64,000 nucleotides of DNA from Sciurus carolinensis (lineage: Eukaryota > Chordata > Mammalia > Rodentia > Sciuridae), in NCBI RefSeq assembly GCF_902686445.1, contig NC_062222.1, positions 131,013,035 through 131,077,034 on the forward strand. Direction: 5' to 3'. The position numbers and the translations under genes are program-made. Under the pieces are notes generated by a model. The model saw nothing but the letters and a program-made list of their open reading frames with translations. It did not search any database and was not told where the DNA came from. Below, one piece after another: positions 23,756 through 33,259 of the stretch; the stretch's first letter is position 1, and each line of letters begins with the position of its first letter.

Positions 23756-24244
23756 ACTTCCTGATAATTAATGAGTGTATTAAGGGTTTTTAATATTAAT
23801 TAGCTTTTATTAAGTATGTATTCTCCTCTATTGTCTAGGACTACCCATATAAGGAGGTAAAGGTACCAGACTGGAGTTTTTAAAAAGTATTAGCATTATT
23901 CAATTTTAGTGCATGTTCTATAAAAGTTACTTTGCATTTTGAAATAAGGGAAAATGAGATGCAATGGTATAACAAAGCAGAATCCCTCTGAATGCAGACT
24001 GAAGCAGGTGAGTTAAATTGTTGACACATTATATAAGCAATACTACCATTATTAACATGATTTTCAAAAATGATGATTACTCTGTGAAGTTCAAATTACA
24101 ATTGCTTCTTTATTTGTAAATTTGTTGAATTCTTGGAAATCCGAAGTATAATAAAAATGAACCACACATTTTTTGGAATTTTATGAAAAACAGATGTATG
24201 TTCTAGGCCCATGCAATTGCTGTAACTTTTTTTTACTCATCTGA
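23756..24244. other. Unclassified AT-rich stretch
   Basis: No open frame above 60 codons and no repeat recognised. Confidence 0.4.
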
Positions 24245-24370
24245 ATGTCAGGCCGGCCATTCAAACTTTGTGGACCATGGAACAATTCTTTGTTGTGCGG
24301 CAGGGACTACCCAACACACAGAAAGATGCCTGGTCTGCTTGGGCCCTGTCCTCTGAGCACCAGCAATCTC
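24245..24370 (+). repeat. hAT-type DNA transposon relic (MER family)
   Basis: 'ggaacaattctttgttgtgc', 'ggcagggactacccaacaca' and 'gatgcctggtctgc' resemble a MER hAT element with 'acaattctttgttgtggggg' and a 'catccctggcctctacc' block. The family number is not recalled. Confidence 0.4.
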
Positions 24371-24836
24371 CTCTCCTTATTCATCTAGCAATCAAAGGCA
24401 TCTCTGCAAAGTTCCTAATTGCTTTATAAGGTAAACTGCTGTCCTAGACTGTGGCTAGGTCTGGGAGGCAGATTATTGGTTGAGTGAAAGACACAGAGCA
24501 AGAATCCAGAGGCCAAGTGAAAATTCCAGTGAAATGCAAACATTTAATAAATAGGAAGGTGAGAAACACTTGCAAAGAATGGGAACAGACAGGAGAACCA
24601 GGTCCAAGGCCAAAGAAGAGAGGGCAAAAAGAGGAAGTACAGTGCAGTGAAGAAGAGTCAAAATTGGTTAATGGAGTGGGTAAATGAGATAAAATGAGGT
24701 ATCGATGTCATCTGAAGTCTCTACAAAGAAGTCATTTCTGAAGACTTAGTGTTGCCTTTGTGGACTGAGAACATATGGCAGCTATTTGAAATTGAATATG
24801 AGGAACTGGACAAGAGTATGTTGTCCACTGTTTCTG
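24371..24836. other. Unclassified stretch, nothing recognised
   Basis: Frame 24484-24687 (67 codons) overlaps a minus-strand frame and has no recognisable content. The L1 end that follows begins at about 24837. Confidence 0.4.
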
Positions 24837-24936
24837 CAAGTCAGTCACTCTGGAAAGCAGTGTGGAGATTCCTCAGAAAACTTGGAATGGACCCACCTTT
24901 TGACCCAGTTATCCCACTCCTCGGTTTATACCCAAA

Positions 24937-24942
24937 GGACTT
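24937..24942. repeat. Left target-site duplication of the solo LTR
   Basis: ggactt, identical to 25665-25670 on the other side of the LTR. Six-base duplications are typical of class II (ERV2/ERVK, IAP-like) insertions. Confidence 0.85.
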
Positions 24943-25664
24943 TGTTGCTGCCCGCGGCAACAATTGCACAGGTATTTATCGGAGATGGACTGAAAATAAA
25001 CTACTTTTCCTATATTCACTAACTTATAGAGGAAGAGAGACTTTGAGAGAAAGATAGGCTTTGCTTATAGAAAGAGAGACTTTGCTTATCAGGAAGTTTT
25101 TAGAGAAAGAGAGGCTTGCTACGCTTATCAGAGATCTATTTCTTCTTACAGTTCTGTTGCTTCTTCTTAGAGGTGCATCCCACATCCTGTGAACTAGGTG
25201 CTATCTATCTGAGGGCTAGCTGCTTCTTCTCTCTGCTAGCTTCTTTTTTTCTCTGCTAGCTTCTTCTCTCTGCTAGCTTCTGCTGCTTCTCTCTGCTAGC
25301 TGCTTCTGCTCACTGCTAGCTGCTGCTTACTGCCACTTCTGCTTACTGCTGCTTCTCCTTGCCCTCTGCCTACTGCCCGCTTATATTCCCTCCAGGAGGT
25401 GGAGGGCGGGGCCATGCCAGTTGAGATCAGGCAAGGAGCCAGCTGCCCTATCACGGCAAAGGTTAAAACGAGCAGGCAGAGCGGGAGCACTCGGGAACAC
25501 CTGTGCACGTGTTGTGTGCATGGACTTAATTGAATACGGCCAATGATAAATCACCTAAGTGTGCTTATGTTAATTAACCTCCTCACTGCTGATGTGATCA
25601 AAACAACCTCCGGCTGGCCGCCAGGTGCCCTCCCGGCACAGCCCACATGGCACAGCCCCCAACA
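24943..25664 (-). mobile_element. Solo LTR of an endogenous retrovirus, class II (ERV2/IAP-like)
   Basis: 722 bp bounded by TGTTG and CAACA, the TG...CA inverted ends of a retroviral LTR, with a perfect 6-bp duplication outside. On the minus strand it has a TATA box (gaatataagc, near 25380-25389), a GC-rich block with ccccgccc upstream, and then a GA-rich region of about 20-bp tandem units in the place where IAP-type LTRs carry their variable R region. No gag, pol or env remains: it is a solo LTR left by recombination. It lies within an L1 and is therefore younger than that L1. The canonical AATAAA signal is not evident on the minus strand. The 70-codon minus-strand frame at 25296-25508 lies inside it and is not a gene. 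Class is inferred from duplication length and ends; family not named. Confidence 0.85.
25215..25320. repeat. Tandem repeat with gctagc every 17-23 bp, inside the LTR
   Basis: Six copies of gctagc begin at 25215, 25235, 25255, 25272, 25295 and 25315 (spacings 20, 20, 17, 23, 20), separated by pyrimidine-rich 'ttcttctctct'-like spacers on the plus strand. Confidence 0.9.
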
Positions 25665-25670
25665 GGACTT
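25665..25670. repeat. Right target-site duplication of the solo LTR
   Basis: ggactt, matching 24937-24942. Confidence 0.85.
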
Positions 25671-26216
25671 AAAAGTCAGTATACTACAGTGATGCAGCCA
25701 CATCAATGTGTGTAGCAGCTCAATTCACAATAGCTGGATTGTGGAACCAAACTAGATGCCCTTCAATGGATGAATGGAGAAAGAAACTGTGGTATATGTA
25801 CACAATGGAATATTATTCAGCCATGAAGAAGAATATTATGGCATTTGCAGAAAAATGGGTGGAATTGGAGAATATCATGCTAAGTGAAATAAACCAATCC
25901 CCAAAACCCAAAGACCAAATATTTTCCCTGATAAGTAGATGATGATATATAATGGGAGTGGGGGGATGGGGGTGACAGAAGAATGGAGGAACTATATACT
26001 ATGTAGAGGGAAATGAGAGGGAGGAGGAGGCAGGGGTATGAATAATCGTGGAATGAGACAGACATCATTATCCTGTGTACATGTACAATTACCCAAATGG
26101 TATGAATCTACATCATGCACAACCATAGAACTGAAAACTTGTACCCTATTCATGTACAATGAATCAAAATGCAGTCTGTAAACATAAAAAATAATTAAAG
26201 AAAAAGAAAAAAAAAA

Positions 26217-27284
26217 TGAAATGAGAAGGGAGATGGGGATAAACCCCTGATATGACTCACTGGGTCGAGGTAACTTAGCTGTAATTCTAGTTCCATTGCT
26301 TCTCCGTGAAGTGCCTTATTTTTCCAAGCTTATAAAATGCTTGAGCAACTCCTGGCTTTGAGTATTTTTGTTTGCGTGTTTACTTGTAAGAGAGAAACTG
26401 TTTCAGCTATTTAAAAATAAGACTTTTAAAAACAAATTCTGCTCTGTGAAGGTGGAGATACATAGGCTTCCTCCTCTTCTTGAAGTCCCTGGTAATATCC
26501 GTAAAGGAGTCTGTAAATAACTCCAGATCCTGTAAACAACAACACGTTCCTCCTTTTCCCCACCACTGCTAGCCTGGCATCTTTCGTCTTTCTTCCCAGG
26601 AAGAAAGAGGCCAGTGCTGCTGTGCTGAAATCCCTTTGCTTAACATCACCGGGTTCTTCACGTAACTACACGCCTCTTCAGAAATATCAGCAGCTTCTGG
26701 GCTGTGGAGAACGGGTTGCCAAAATGCACCTCAGTCTCGCAGTTGAATTGACGAAGAAGAGCATCCCGAGATTCCATGTGCAGGGTGGAGGAAGCCTCCA
26801 TAGGCCGAGGAGGGCAACGTGAAGAGGAAGAGGCTGGTGGACAGGTGCTCAGGTGGCTGACTGAGGAAATGAGAACCTCGGGGTGGAAGGCAGAGATCCA
26901 ACATGTCATCCTCTCCTGATTAGAGGGGAAGGAAGAGCCATAACCGGGACAGTGGGGAGTGCAGGGTTGGAGGGGACCGCACACACAAGGCCATCGTCCC
27001 TTGGTCTGCTTTACATTGCAATGTAGGTTAAAAATGTCCCAAGCAGACTGAAATTAAACAATAAAGGCATTTCTTACATCATTTAAGAAGATATTTGTAA
27101 TTCGTGTGAAACAATGAATACAATTATCTGAAAATTAACCTAGAAAAACATTCTGGTTTGCTAGGAAGGGAGGCCATCTGGGAAAATAATTATGACCTTC
27201 TCCAAGAGGTGGAAACTACATCTAAGTTAAGCACCCTCCCTTCCCCTAGCACTCCCAGGCGGTTTCTGTACCGGTGCATTTAAA
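26217..27284. other. Unclassified stretch, no gene seen
   Basis: A 108-codon minus-strand frame (26658-26984) and a 66-codon plus-strand frame overlap each other, and neither has recognisable content. The region 26700-26990 is somewhat richer in G+C than its surroundings. Confidence 0.4.
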
Positions 27285-27460
27285 CAGATGATCCTTGGTG
27301 CAGGGACCAGCAGCAGCACCACTGAGTTCACCTGAGAACAGGTAGGTAGCACGTTCTCAGACTCCTTCAGACTGCTGAATTAGAAACCTGGGAGCGAGGA
27401 CCAGCCGTCTGCGTTCCCATGCCAAGGTCCATGCTAAGGTTGGAGAATCACTGATGCAAA
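27285..27460 (+). repeat. MER5A-like hAT DNA transposon relic
   Basis: 'cagggaccagcagcagcacc', 'ttcacctgagaacagg', 'gctgaattagaaacctggg', 'ctaaggttggagaatcactg' run in MER5A order, including its 'gagaaccactg' end. Confidence 0.6.
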
Positions 27461-27764
27461 CAGCTGACGCCCCAAATCCAGGTTCAGTAGCCAGATGTTT
27501 GAGGGTTTCAAAAGCAATTGTAAGGACTTTCTATAGAGTTATGGAGGAGAGTTCTTTGTGATGCCCACACAGTAGAGCTAGTAGCTACCCTCCTGCAACC
27601 ACTTTCAAATTTAAGTTAGAAAAGTGAAGGCTGCTGTTTTTTAACAACTGTAGCACAAATTTGATGGTTCATAAGGGACGAGGGTATTCACAAGAGTATT
27701 GTGAGACAGCGACCAGAAGGTCACGTTGATTCAAGTTTACCTGATAATTGCCTCCTTATTATAA

Positions 27765-27985
27765 AGCTTGGACAGTCCTTATAGTCAGAGAATATGCGGA
27801 AGACCCATGTTGGCATTCCGGTTCTGCCTTTGACACACTGTGTGACCGACCAGGTGTATTGTCACCTCTCTGCAATCACTTTACTCAGACATACAGATCC
27901 CTAAATGTTATTATGAGAAAGAGAGGCCACTGTCTGCTGTACTTAGCACAGTGTTTGAAGTGTCGTAAAAGGTCAATAAAGGATG
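27765..27985 (+). repeat. MIR element
   Basis: 'ccggttctgcctttgacaca', 'ctgtgtgaccgaccaggtgt', 'cagtgtttgaagtgtcgtaa' and 'aaggtcaataaag' cover most of MIR, including its 3' end. The 103-codon frame at 27748-28059 translates this repeat. Confidence 0.65.
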
Positions 27986-28585
27986 CCAAAAAAAGCTCAC
28001 TGCTGTGTGGCTTTTATCATGACTCACGACTGTGCCACCAGCTCTGGGTGTGTTGCTGAAACCATGAAGGAGTGAGGAGACTCGGTGGAAGGAGAGTCTC
28101 AAGCTGCGCTGGGAAGGACAGCCCAGAGAAGAGGGCCACAGAAGTCTCCTGACACTGGAGATGGCCGAGTGGAATCTTGGAGGTGAGCAAGCGAAAGAAG
28201 AGGCATGAGGAAGGGTGATTCAGAGCGGAGGAGGCGACACAGACCAGGGCACCCGGGCTGGAGGCAGCTCTGCCTTTGAGAAAACAGACCGGGATGCGGT
28301 GCCGCTAAGGGGCAGACGCGACAAAGACACAGGATGAAACCACCGGCTGAGCCAAGGCCCGTCACCAAGACCCTCTTGGCCTAACCTAGGAATGAGACAC
28401 GCAGTGAAGAAAATGAGGGGACATTGGTTGTATTTCAATAAGCAAATGAGGTCGGCTTTAAAAACCCTACCCCAGCTCACAGGATGAGATTCTTTGAAGT
28501 GGGGAAGAAGTTGTAGTCTGGAGCTTGTCACATAAATCTGGGGACCAAAATGAGGGCCTGGTTAAACCATGGAAGAGAGTGAGAG
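27986..28585. other. Unclassified, comparatively G+C-rich stretch
   Basis: Contains several CpGs around 28225-28325 and two overlapping minus-strand frames (28099-28368, 28220-28531) with no recognisable content. Confidence 0.4.
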
Positions 28586-28821
28586 GCTACTTTATAATTT
28601 TTTGATTCTTTGTTTGGGCACCAGGGATTGAACCCAGGGCCTTCTTGACCACTGAGCCACATCCCCAGCTTTTCTTGTTGTTTATTTTGAGACAGGGTCT
28701 CACTAAATTGCTTAGGGCCTTACTAAATTGCTGAGACTGATCTCAAGCATATAATCCTCCTATCTCAGCCTCCAGAGCTGCTGGATTGCAGGCATGTGCC
28801 ACCACACCCAGCTGCTTTATA
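28586..28821 (-). repeat. B1-dID composite SINE with target-site duplication
   Basis: On the plus strand: 'gcaccagggattgaacccag' and 'ccactgagccacatcccc' (reversed ID part), then 'gagacagggtctcactaaat' and 'gcctccagagctgctggatt', 'gcaggcatgtgccaccaca' (reversed 7SL/B1 part). Flanked by gctactttata (28586-28596) and gctgctttata (28811-28821), an 11-bp duplication with one mismatch. Confidence 0.9.
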
Positions 28822-29059
28822 GATTTTAAAGAAAAATAATGTTTTCTGTAGATAACAGGAACCCCATGTTCAATACTTCTACATTAAGACAAAAGAACAC
28901 ACACAAGGGACTCTGAGAACACTGCAGGTGACTGGCACTTGCCAGGGTCCATGGGGCTTGGTTACTGAATGTAAGACCCTGTAACATCACAGGGAGAGCC
29001 ACCAGATGACCAAGCACTGTTCCAACGCAGTGAAGGCAGAGGGTGTCAGGGCTGGTTAA

Positions 29060-29175
29060 GATGGTAGAGAACCAAGTGGGGGAATCTAGATTCAACTCTG
29101 GACTTGCCTTGAAGGGTGGTGACCTTTGGCAGGAAGGTCTTAGATTCTTCCTTTATGTAAGGGTTGAGTTGAAGA
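29060..29175 (+). repeat. Possible MIR fragment
   Basis: 'gattcaactctggacttgcc', 'tgacctttggcaggaaggtct', 'tagattcttcctttatgtaa' resemble the MIR core. Confidence 0.4.
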
Positions 29176-29411
29176 TTTGAGGAAATACGCCTGGTCATGC
29201 TCCTTGGCCAGGACTTATGCCTGTGACCCGGCGTTTGACCATGGTGGGATGAACAAGGTATGTCATCCTGATGAAGCTTTTTCTTTTTTTCTGATGGTAG
29301 GTATTACATAACACTATCCCTCTATTAAAATAATCAAGGACATACTTCAGCATACAATACAAATATGCATACATTTTAGAGATAAAACATACAAAGACAT
29401 ATCTGGCATGC

Positions 29412-30365
29412 AAAGTGTGGTAGGCAGACTTCTACAAAGGCCCTCAGTGACCCACATCCTCAGTATCTGCATACTTATGTAATCCCCCCCTAAATATACT
29501 CAGTTCCTACTGACTTTTCTCTAAGGAATACAATACAGCAAAAGTGATGGTAGGAAATTTCTGAGATCAGATTGTGATTGATAGCTTAGTCTTGTCCCTG
29601 ATGCCAATCCAAAAATGAGGACACAGTTTTAAGAAAAAGAGAAAAGGAGCTTTATTGCTTTGCTAGTAAAGAATCAGCACAGGGTCCCCTGTCCCAGAGG
29701 CTGTGATTCTGCACATTAAGGGGAACACAGAATTGTTTAAAATGTGATTCAAAGGTTGCGTTCGGTGTCTGGAGTTGAAATTCACTTACTAATTTGAGGG
29801 ATGGTCATTTCTGAGATGTTCAGGTGCCATCCCCAGTCTAATTACTTTGTTCCTGTGGTGGTTATGTGCTGAGGGACAGCTATCTCTGCCTAGGAAGGGG
29901 AAGAAAGGTGATCCCATTTCCCTTGAGATTAGGGAGGGGAATAGATTAGGAAGAAGGAGGGAGAGAGAAAGAGAAAGAAACACGTACTTTTGAAAATAAG
30001 TCTCGTTGGCAGAGCAGCAAGGGCTCATTCCAAGCATAAAGTGGACCAGTGTTACAAGATTACAGGAGACATTGATTCCATGAAGCCAATTGCCATACTG
30101 CAGCTAGACCACTGGAATGTCCACCCGGAAGGGAACAGCCAGCAAGAAACTAAATCCCTCGCCTGACGCTGTCAGGGCTCAGATTAGTGGACCCAGAAAC
30201 ATATCTTTCCATACCCAAGTCTTGATGGTTACCCTGACGACCTTTTGATTGCCAAAGAGTAGATGACCCCAGCTGAGCTCCACCTGGATCCCAGCCTCAC
30301 AGGAGCTACGAGATAATCCCAGTGTGTTATTGGGGGAATTTGTTGCATAGCCTAACTAATACTCC
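29412..30365 (+). repeat. MLT1-type MaLR LTR, split by a later solo LTR
   Basis: The left part (29412-29572) carries 'aagtgtggtaggcagacttc', 'tacaaaggccc', 'gacccacatcctcagtatct'. The right part (about 30057-30365) carries 'tgaccccagctgagctccac', 'ctggatcccagcctcacagg', 'gggggaatttgttgcatag', 'cctaactaatac'. These are the two ends of one MLT1 element in the same orientation, with 484 bp of foreign sequence between them. Confidence 0.65.
29573..30056 (-). mobile_element. Solo LTR of an endogenous retrovirus, class I (ERV1)-like
   Basis: 484 bp running TGTGAT...GTTACA on the plus strand, so TGTAAC...ATCACA on the minus strand, with agat directly outside both ends (29569-29572 and 30057-30060). 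A 4-bp duplication is typical of class I elements. On the minus strand a polyadenylation signal (gcaataaagctcctttt, near 29649-29665) precedes a U5-like end. No internal retroviral genes are present. It lies within an MLT1 and is younger than it. The class call rests on a short duplication that could match by chance. Confidence 0.65.
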
Positions 30366-30400
30366 AGGGATGACTCTGGGCTGTGGCCAGAGATACCTTT

Positions 30401-30416
30401 AAAAATAGCTTCTCCC
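30401..30416. repeat. Left target-site duplication of an L1 insertion
   Basis: aaaaatagcttctccc, repeated with one mismatch at 30773-30788. Confidence 0.9.
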
Positions 30417-30530
30417 CAAATGGGTGAAATTGGAGAATATCAGGCTAAGTGAGATAAGCCAATCTCAAAAAAACAAAGGATGAATGATCTCGCTGATAAG
30501 TGGATGATGACACATAATGGGGGGTGGGAG

Positions 30531-30575
30531 GGGTTAGTGTTAGGGATAGGGTTAGGTTTAGGGTTAGGGTTAAGG
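30531..30575 (+). repeat. Telomere-like (TTAGGG)n degenerate array inside the L1 3' end
   Basis: Consecutive units read ttagtg, ttaggga, tagggttagg, tttagggttagggttaagg, that is about seven TTAGGG-type units with variants. It replaces the simple G-rich sequence present at this place in the neighbouring L1 copies. Confidence 0.9.
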
Positions 30576-30626
30576 AGGGTGGCAAGAATGGAGGAAGGAA
30601 GGACTATACAGAGGGAAAAGAGTGGT

Positions 30627-30647
30627 GGGAGGGGTGGGGGGGAAGGG
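30627..30647 (+). other. G-quadruplex-type motif in the L1 3' end
   Basis: Runs of 3, 4, 6-7 and 3 guanines separated by one or two bases (gggaggggtgggggg then aaggg). G-rich tracts are a known property of mammalian L1 3' untranslated regions. Confidence 0.7.
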
Positions 30648-30772
30648 AAAAATAACAGAATGAATCAAACATCATTACCCTATGTAAATTTATGATTACA
30701 CAAAAGGTATGCCTTTACTCCATGTACAAACAGAGAAACAACATGTATCCCATTTGTTTACAATAAAAAAAA

Positions 30773-30788
30773 AAAAATAGCCTCTCCC
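30773..30788. repeat. Right target-site duplication of the L1 insertion
   Basis: aaaaatagcctctccc, paired with 30401-30416. Confidence 0.9.
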
Positions 30789-31584
30789 TTGTCTCTGTCT
30801 TTAGAAGCAGTGTGTAGAAAATCAACCCTTAAGAAAAGCAAACTTTCATGTGGTAGAGGCCAGCAGAGGGGTGTTCCACTGAATGTACATAATTACACTA
30901 ATTATTAATATTACACATACATGTAATTATAGTCATTATCTTTACCAAATCTGCAAAGTATTGTCTAGAAATTTGTTTGCTTTCTTGTTAGCTTAAAATA
31001 TCAGAATGCAAGGGTTTTGTTTTGTTTCCTGTTTGTGTTCAGTGACTCCTAAAGGACACTATCAAAAATCTTTGGACAATGATCACAGAATGTTGAATTG
31101 AAAACATTTCCCAAAGCCCCAAGACATATTTCAACACTCACCTCCAAACACCATTGTTGCATGGCTGCCCAAGATAAGGCTGGCCCTATTTTATAATTCA
31201 ACTTCACTTCAGGGCAGGAGAGTGAGGCAGAGCATCATAAACTCAGCCAATGGAATGTGTTATAAAAGCCCTTGTTCTTTCACCCTAAGGACAAGCTGTA
31301 GAGAAATGATATGGGAAATGTGGATAGGCAGTCTCCGCTTTTAGAGAGAAGTGCATTCTTGGAAAAGTCAATGTAGCTTTCTCAGTGACTATTTTAATTG
31401 CTGTGGATGTCCAGAGAGTTGGGATTGGATTTACCTTTGTGCTTAGCTGCTGCTGTTTTTGTTGTTGGGTTGCAGTTTTTGTTGCTATTTTTTAATGGTC
31501 CTCTGCACATGGTGTGTTATCATTCTAACCATTTGGGAATACTTCAATAATAAGAAGTTGGGTTTTCCTTCTGTGAGTCTGTGT
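30789..31584. other. Unclassified stretch, nothing recognised
   Basis: A CCAAT-like box and a tataaaa motif sit close together near 31246-31267, but with only about 15 bp between them and nothing transcribable downstream I do not call a promoter. Confidence 0.4.
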
Positions 31585-31960
31585 TTATCAGGATGATCTA
31601 GATTATGCTGCAGTAATGAATAATCCCCAAATCCCAACAGGTCAAAACAAGGCAATGTGCTTCTCATTCTCATTAATTCAGCAGAAAACAACTCCAGTTT
31701 GTTGTCACTCTCTGAGTTCCAGGCTGGCAGAGCTTCCCATTGTAAATCATTTCAGATTATGGTGACAGAGGGAACAAAGCAATTGTGAACTGGTTCCAAG
31801 GTGTTTTCCCAGACTTGAGAAACTGGCATTTCATTGGTCAAGCAGAGTCATACTTTCATGCCCAAATGGAAGAGCGAGAGGTGCAGTCTTCCAGTATGCC
31901 CTGGAGGAACTCCGAGGCTGGGAGGAGTCTGAGCGTGCACTAGCAACATGACCTCACGTT
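31585..31960 (-). repeat. Old LTR-like interspersed repeat, family not named
   Basis: 'tatgctgcagtaatgaataa', 'tccccaaatcccaacaggtc', then 'ggcatttcattggtcaagca' and 'gagtcatactttcatgccca' resemble, in order, a common old mammalian LTR ('gctgtaacaaa..cccaaa' ... 'cattggccaaagcaagtcac'). Strongly diverged. Confidence 0.35.
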
Positions 31961-33259
31961 GGATCACAGAGGGGAGTGAGCAGGAAACATGTGCACGTGC
32001 ATCAACATTCAACCTGAAGACTGCATAGCAAAGCTAATGGGTTTATGGTTTCCTATTCCAGGCAAAGGAGCTTCTCCCCAGTTTCAATCCCACCTCGTGG
32101 AGAGAATGCAGGCAGGACAGTCCAGCTTCCGTGTGTGGGCCAACTTTTCTGTACTCTCAGACATACCATCAGTCTCGACCCCCATCTCTGTGGGATTTCA
32201 TATCATAAGGCCCCTTCTCCTGCCTCTCCAGACACATCCTGAACCTGACAGTCCCATCTCCCAGCGTCACCTGCTTCTTCCCATCTTTTCACAGCCAAGA
32301 ATCTTCATAGCAGTCAGAACAAACTCTCTTCACTCTGTCCCCCTTTGCACCACACTTCCCATCTCTCCTCATGCTCAAAGGGGAGGGCACAGGGCAAGAG
32401 TGAGCGCCATTGGGTCTCTAACCAAGACCCACGAACAGCAGCTGTCAATTCTAGTAGAGTCTCTATTCCACTTGTATGAAATTCCTAACCAAGTGAAAGA
32501 ACAAATGGATGGTAAAGCCCTGAGGCCTCTGGACCACATCCTGCCGGGCTACCTCGGCCTCGGCAGGTACTAACATTGTATGTGCCTCCATCCTTGGAAA
32601 ATTCTGGCACATTAAAGGAACGCTTCTCCCTTCCATGCCCTTGACACAGCAGGATGCATATTGGCTCTAAAGTTCTGGCACAAACTGGTTCACATCCTTT
32701 AGTATTTTGTCATGTACCCTCACCTCACCTGGGCTCAGCATCTTTCTCCAAAGACAATAATGATAATTGGCTTATAGTGATTGCAGAAGAACTAAGAGGC
32801 TGCGAGCACACCCCTAGACACATACAAGGTGTTCAACAGGTATTATTATTACTGTTACCGGCACTTTCTCCTATTCTTTTATGCCATAAGCATCTTACCC
32901 TTCATGCATTTTTTCTCCTTTATCTCTCTAGTTTTCTTCTTTCCTAGAAGCAACCATGAGCATACTACATTTGCCGAAGAGCTGATACCAACACACGCGT
33001 GCATGCACAGGCACAAAAGCACCGTAAGCTAACGTACTCAATAACGTACGCCATGACTGACACCCTTCATCAGGGTTCCCTCCCCACCCCACCCCTCCCC
33101 GCCTGGGCCTGGCCCACAGCATGGGAAGTAGAGTTTGCACCCAGGAGGCTGAGCGGGCCTTCTCTTTTCTCCACTTGATACGGTGATGTGGACAGAAATG
33201 GTCTAAGAGAGGCTAAAGATCTCAAAAAGAAAATCTTAGATGGTTTATGAGAAATGACT
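31961..33259. other. Unclassified stretch containing the longest open frame of the window
   Basis: The 194-codon plus-strand frame 31989-32573 lies here, overlapped by a 65-codon frame. Its translation is rich in P, S, L and H and shows no domain, transmembrane segment or repeat. About one frame of this length is expected by chance in 64 kb read in six frames, so I do not call a gene. Confidence 0.45.

Larger units (their letters stand above)
24837..26216 (+). mobile_element. 5'-truncated L1 3' end, split by a solo LTR
   Basis: The left part (about 24837-24942) carries 'cagtcactctggaaagcagt', 'cttggaatggacccacc' and 'ttatacccaaaggac'. The right part (25665-26216) continues exactly where it stops, with 'aaaagtcagtatactacagt', 'aatggaatattattcagcc', 'atcatgctaagtgaaataaa' and a terminal A-rich tail. 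Removing 24943-25670 restores the order seen in the unbroken copy at 45.1-45.9 kb. A G-rich run (25955-25974) lies in the 3' untranslated part. Frames at 24749-25057 and 25706-25942 are translations of this element, not host genes. Confidence 0.85.
30417..30772 (+). mobile_element. 5'-truncated L1 (about 360 bp, 3' end only)
   Basis: Begins 'caaatgggtgaaattggaga', contains 'taagtgagataagccaatct', 'gctgataagtggatgatgac', telomere-like and G-rich blocks, and ends in caataaaaaaaaaa. The 16-bp duplication on both sides (one mismatch) makes this a well-defined target-primed insertion. The 71-codon frame at 30480-30695 is within it. Confidence 0.95.

Noticed and set aside
24749..25057. 102-codon frame and its overlapping companion
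   Set aside because: They translate an L1 3' end and run into the solo LTR; the same peptide-like text appears on the minus strand at 45.5-45.9 kb in another L1 copy.
25296..25508. 70-codon minus-strand frame
   Set aside because: Lies wholly inside the solo LTR around its promoter and repeat region.
31246..31267. CCAAT box next to tataaaa as a promoter
   Set aside because: Spacing is too short for a normal CCAAT-TATA arrangement and no transcript-like sequence follows.
31989..32573. 194-codon open frame, the longest in the window
   Set aside because: No recognisable domain, composition rich in P/S/L/H, overlapping second frame, no start context or splice support. About one frame of this length is expected by chance in this much sequence.
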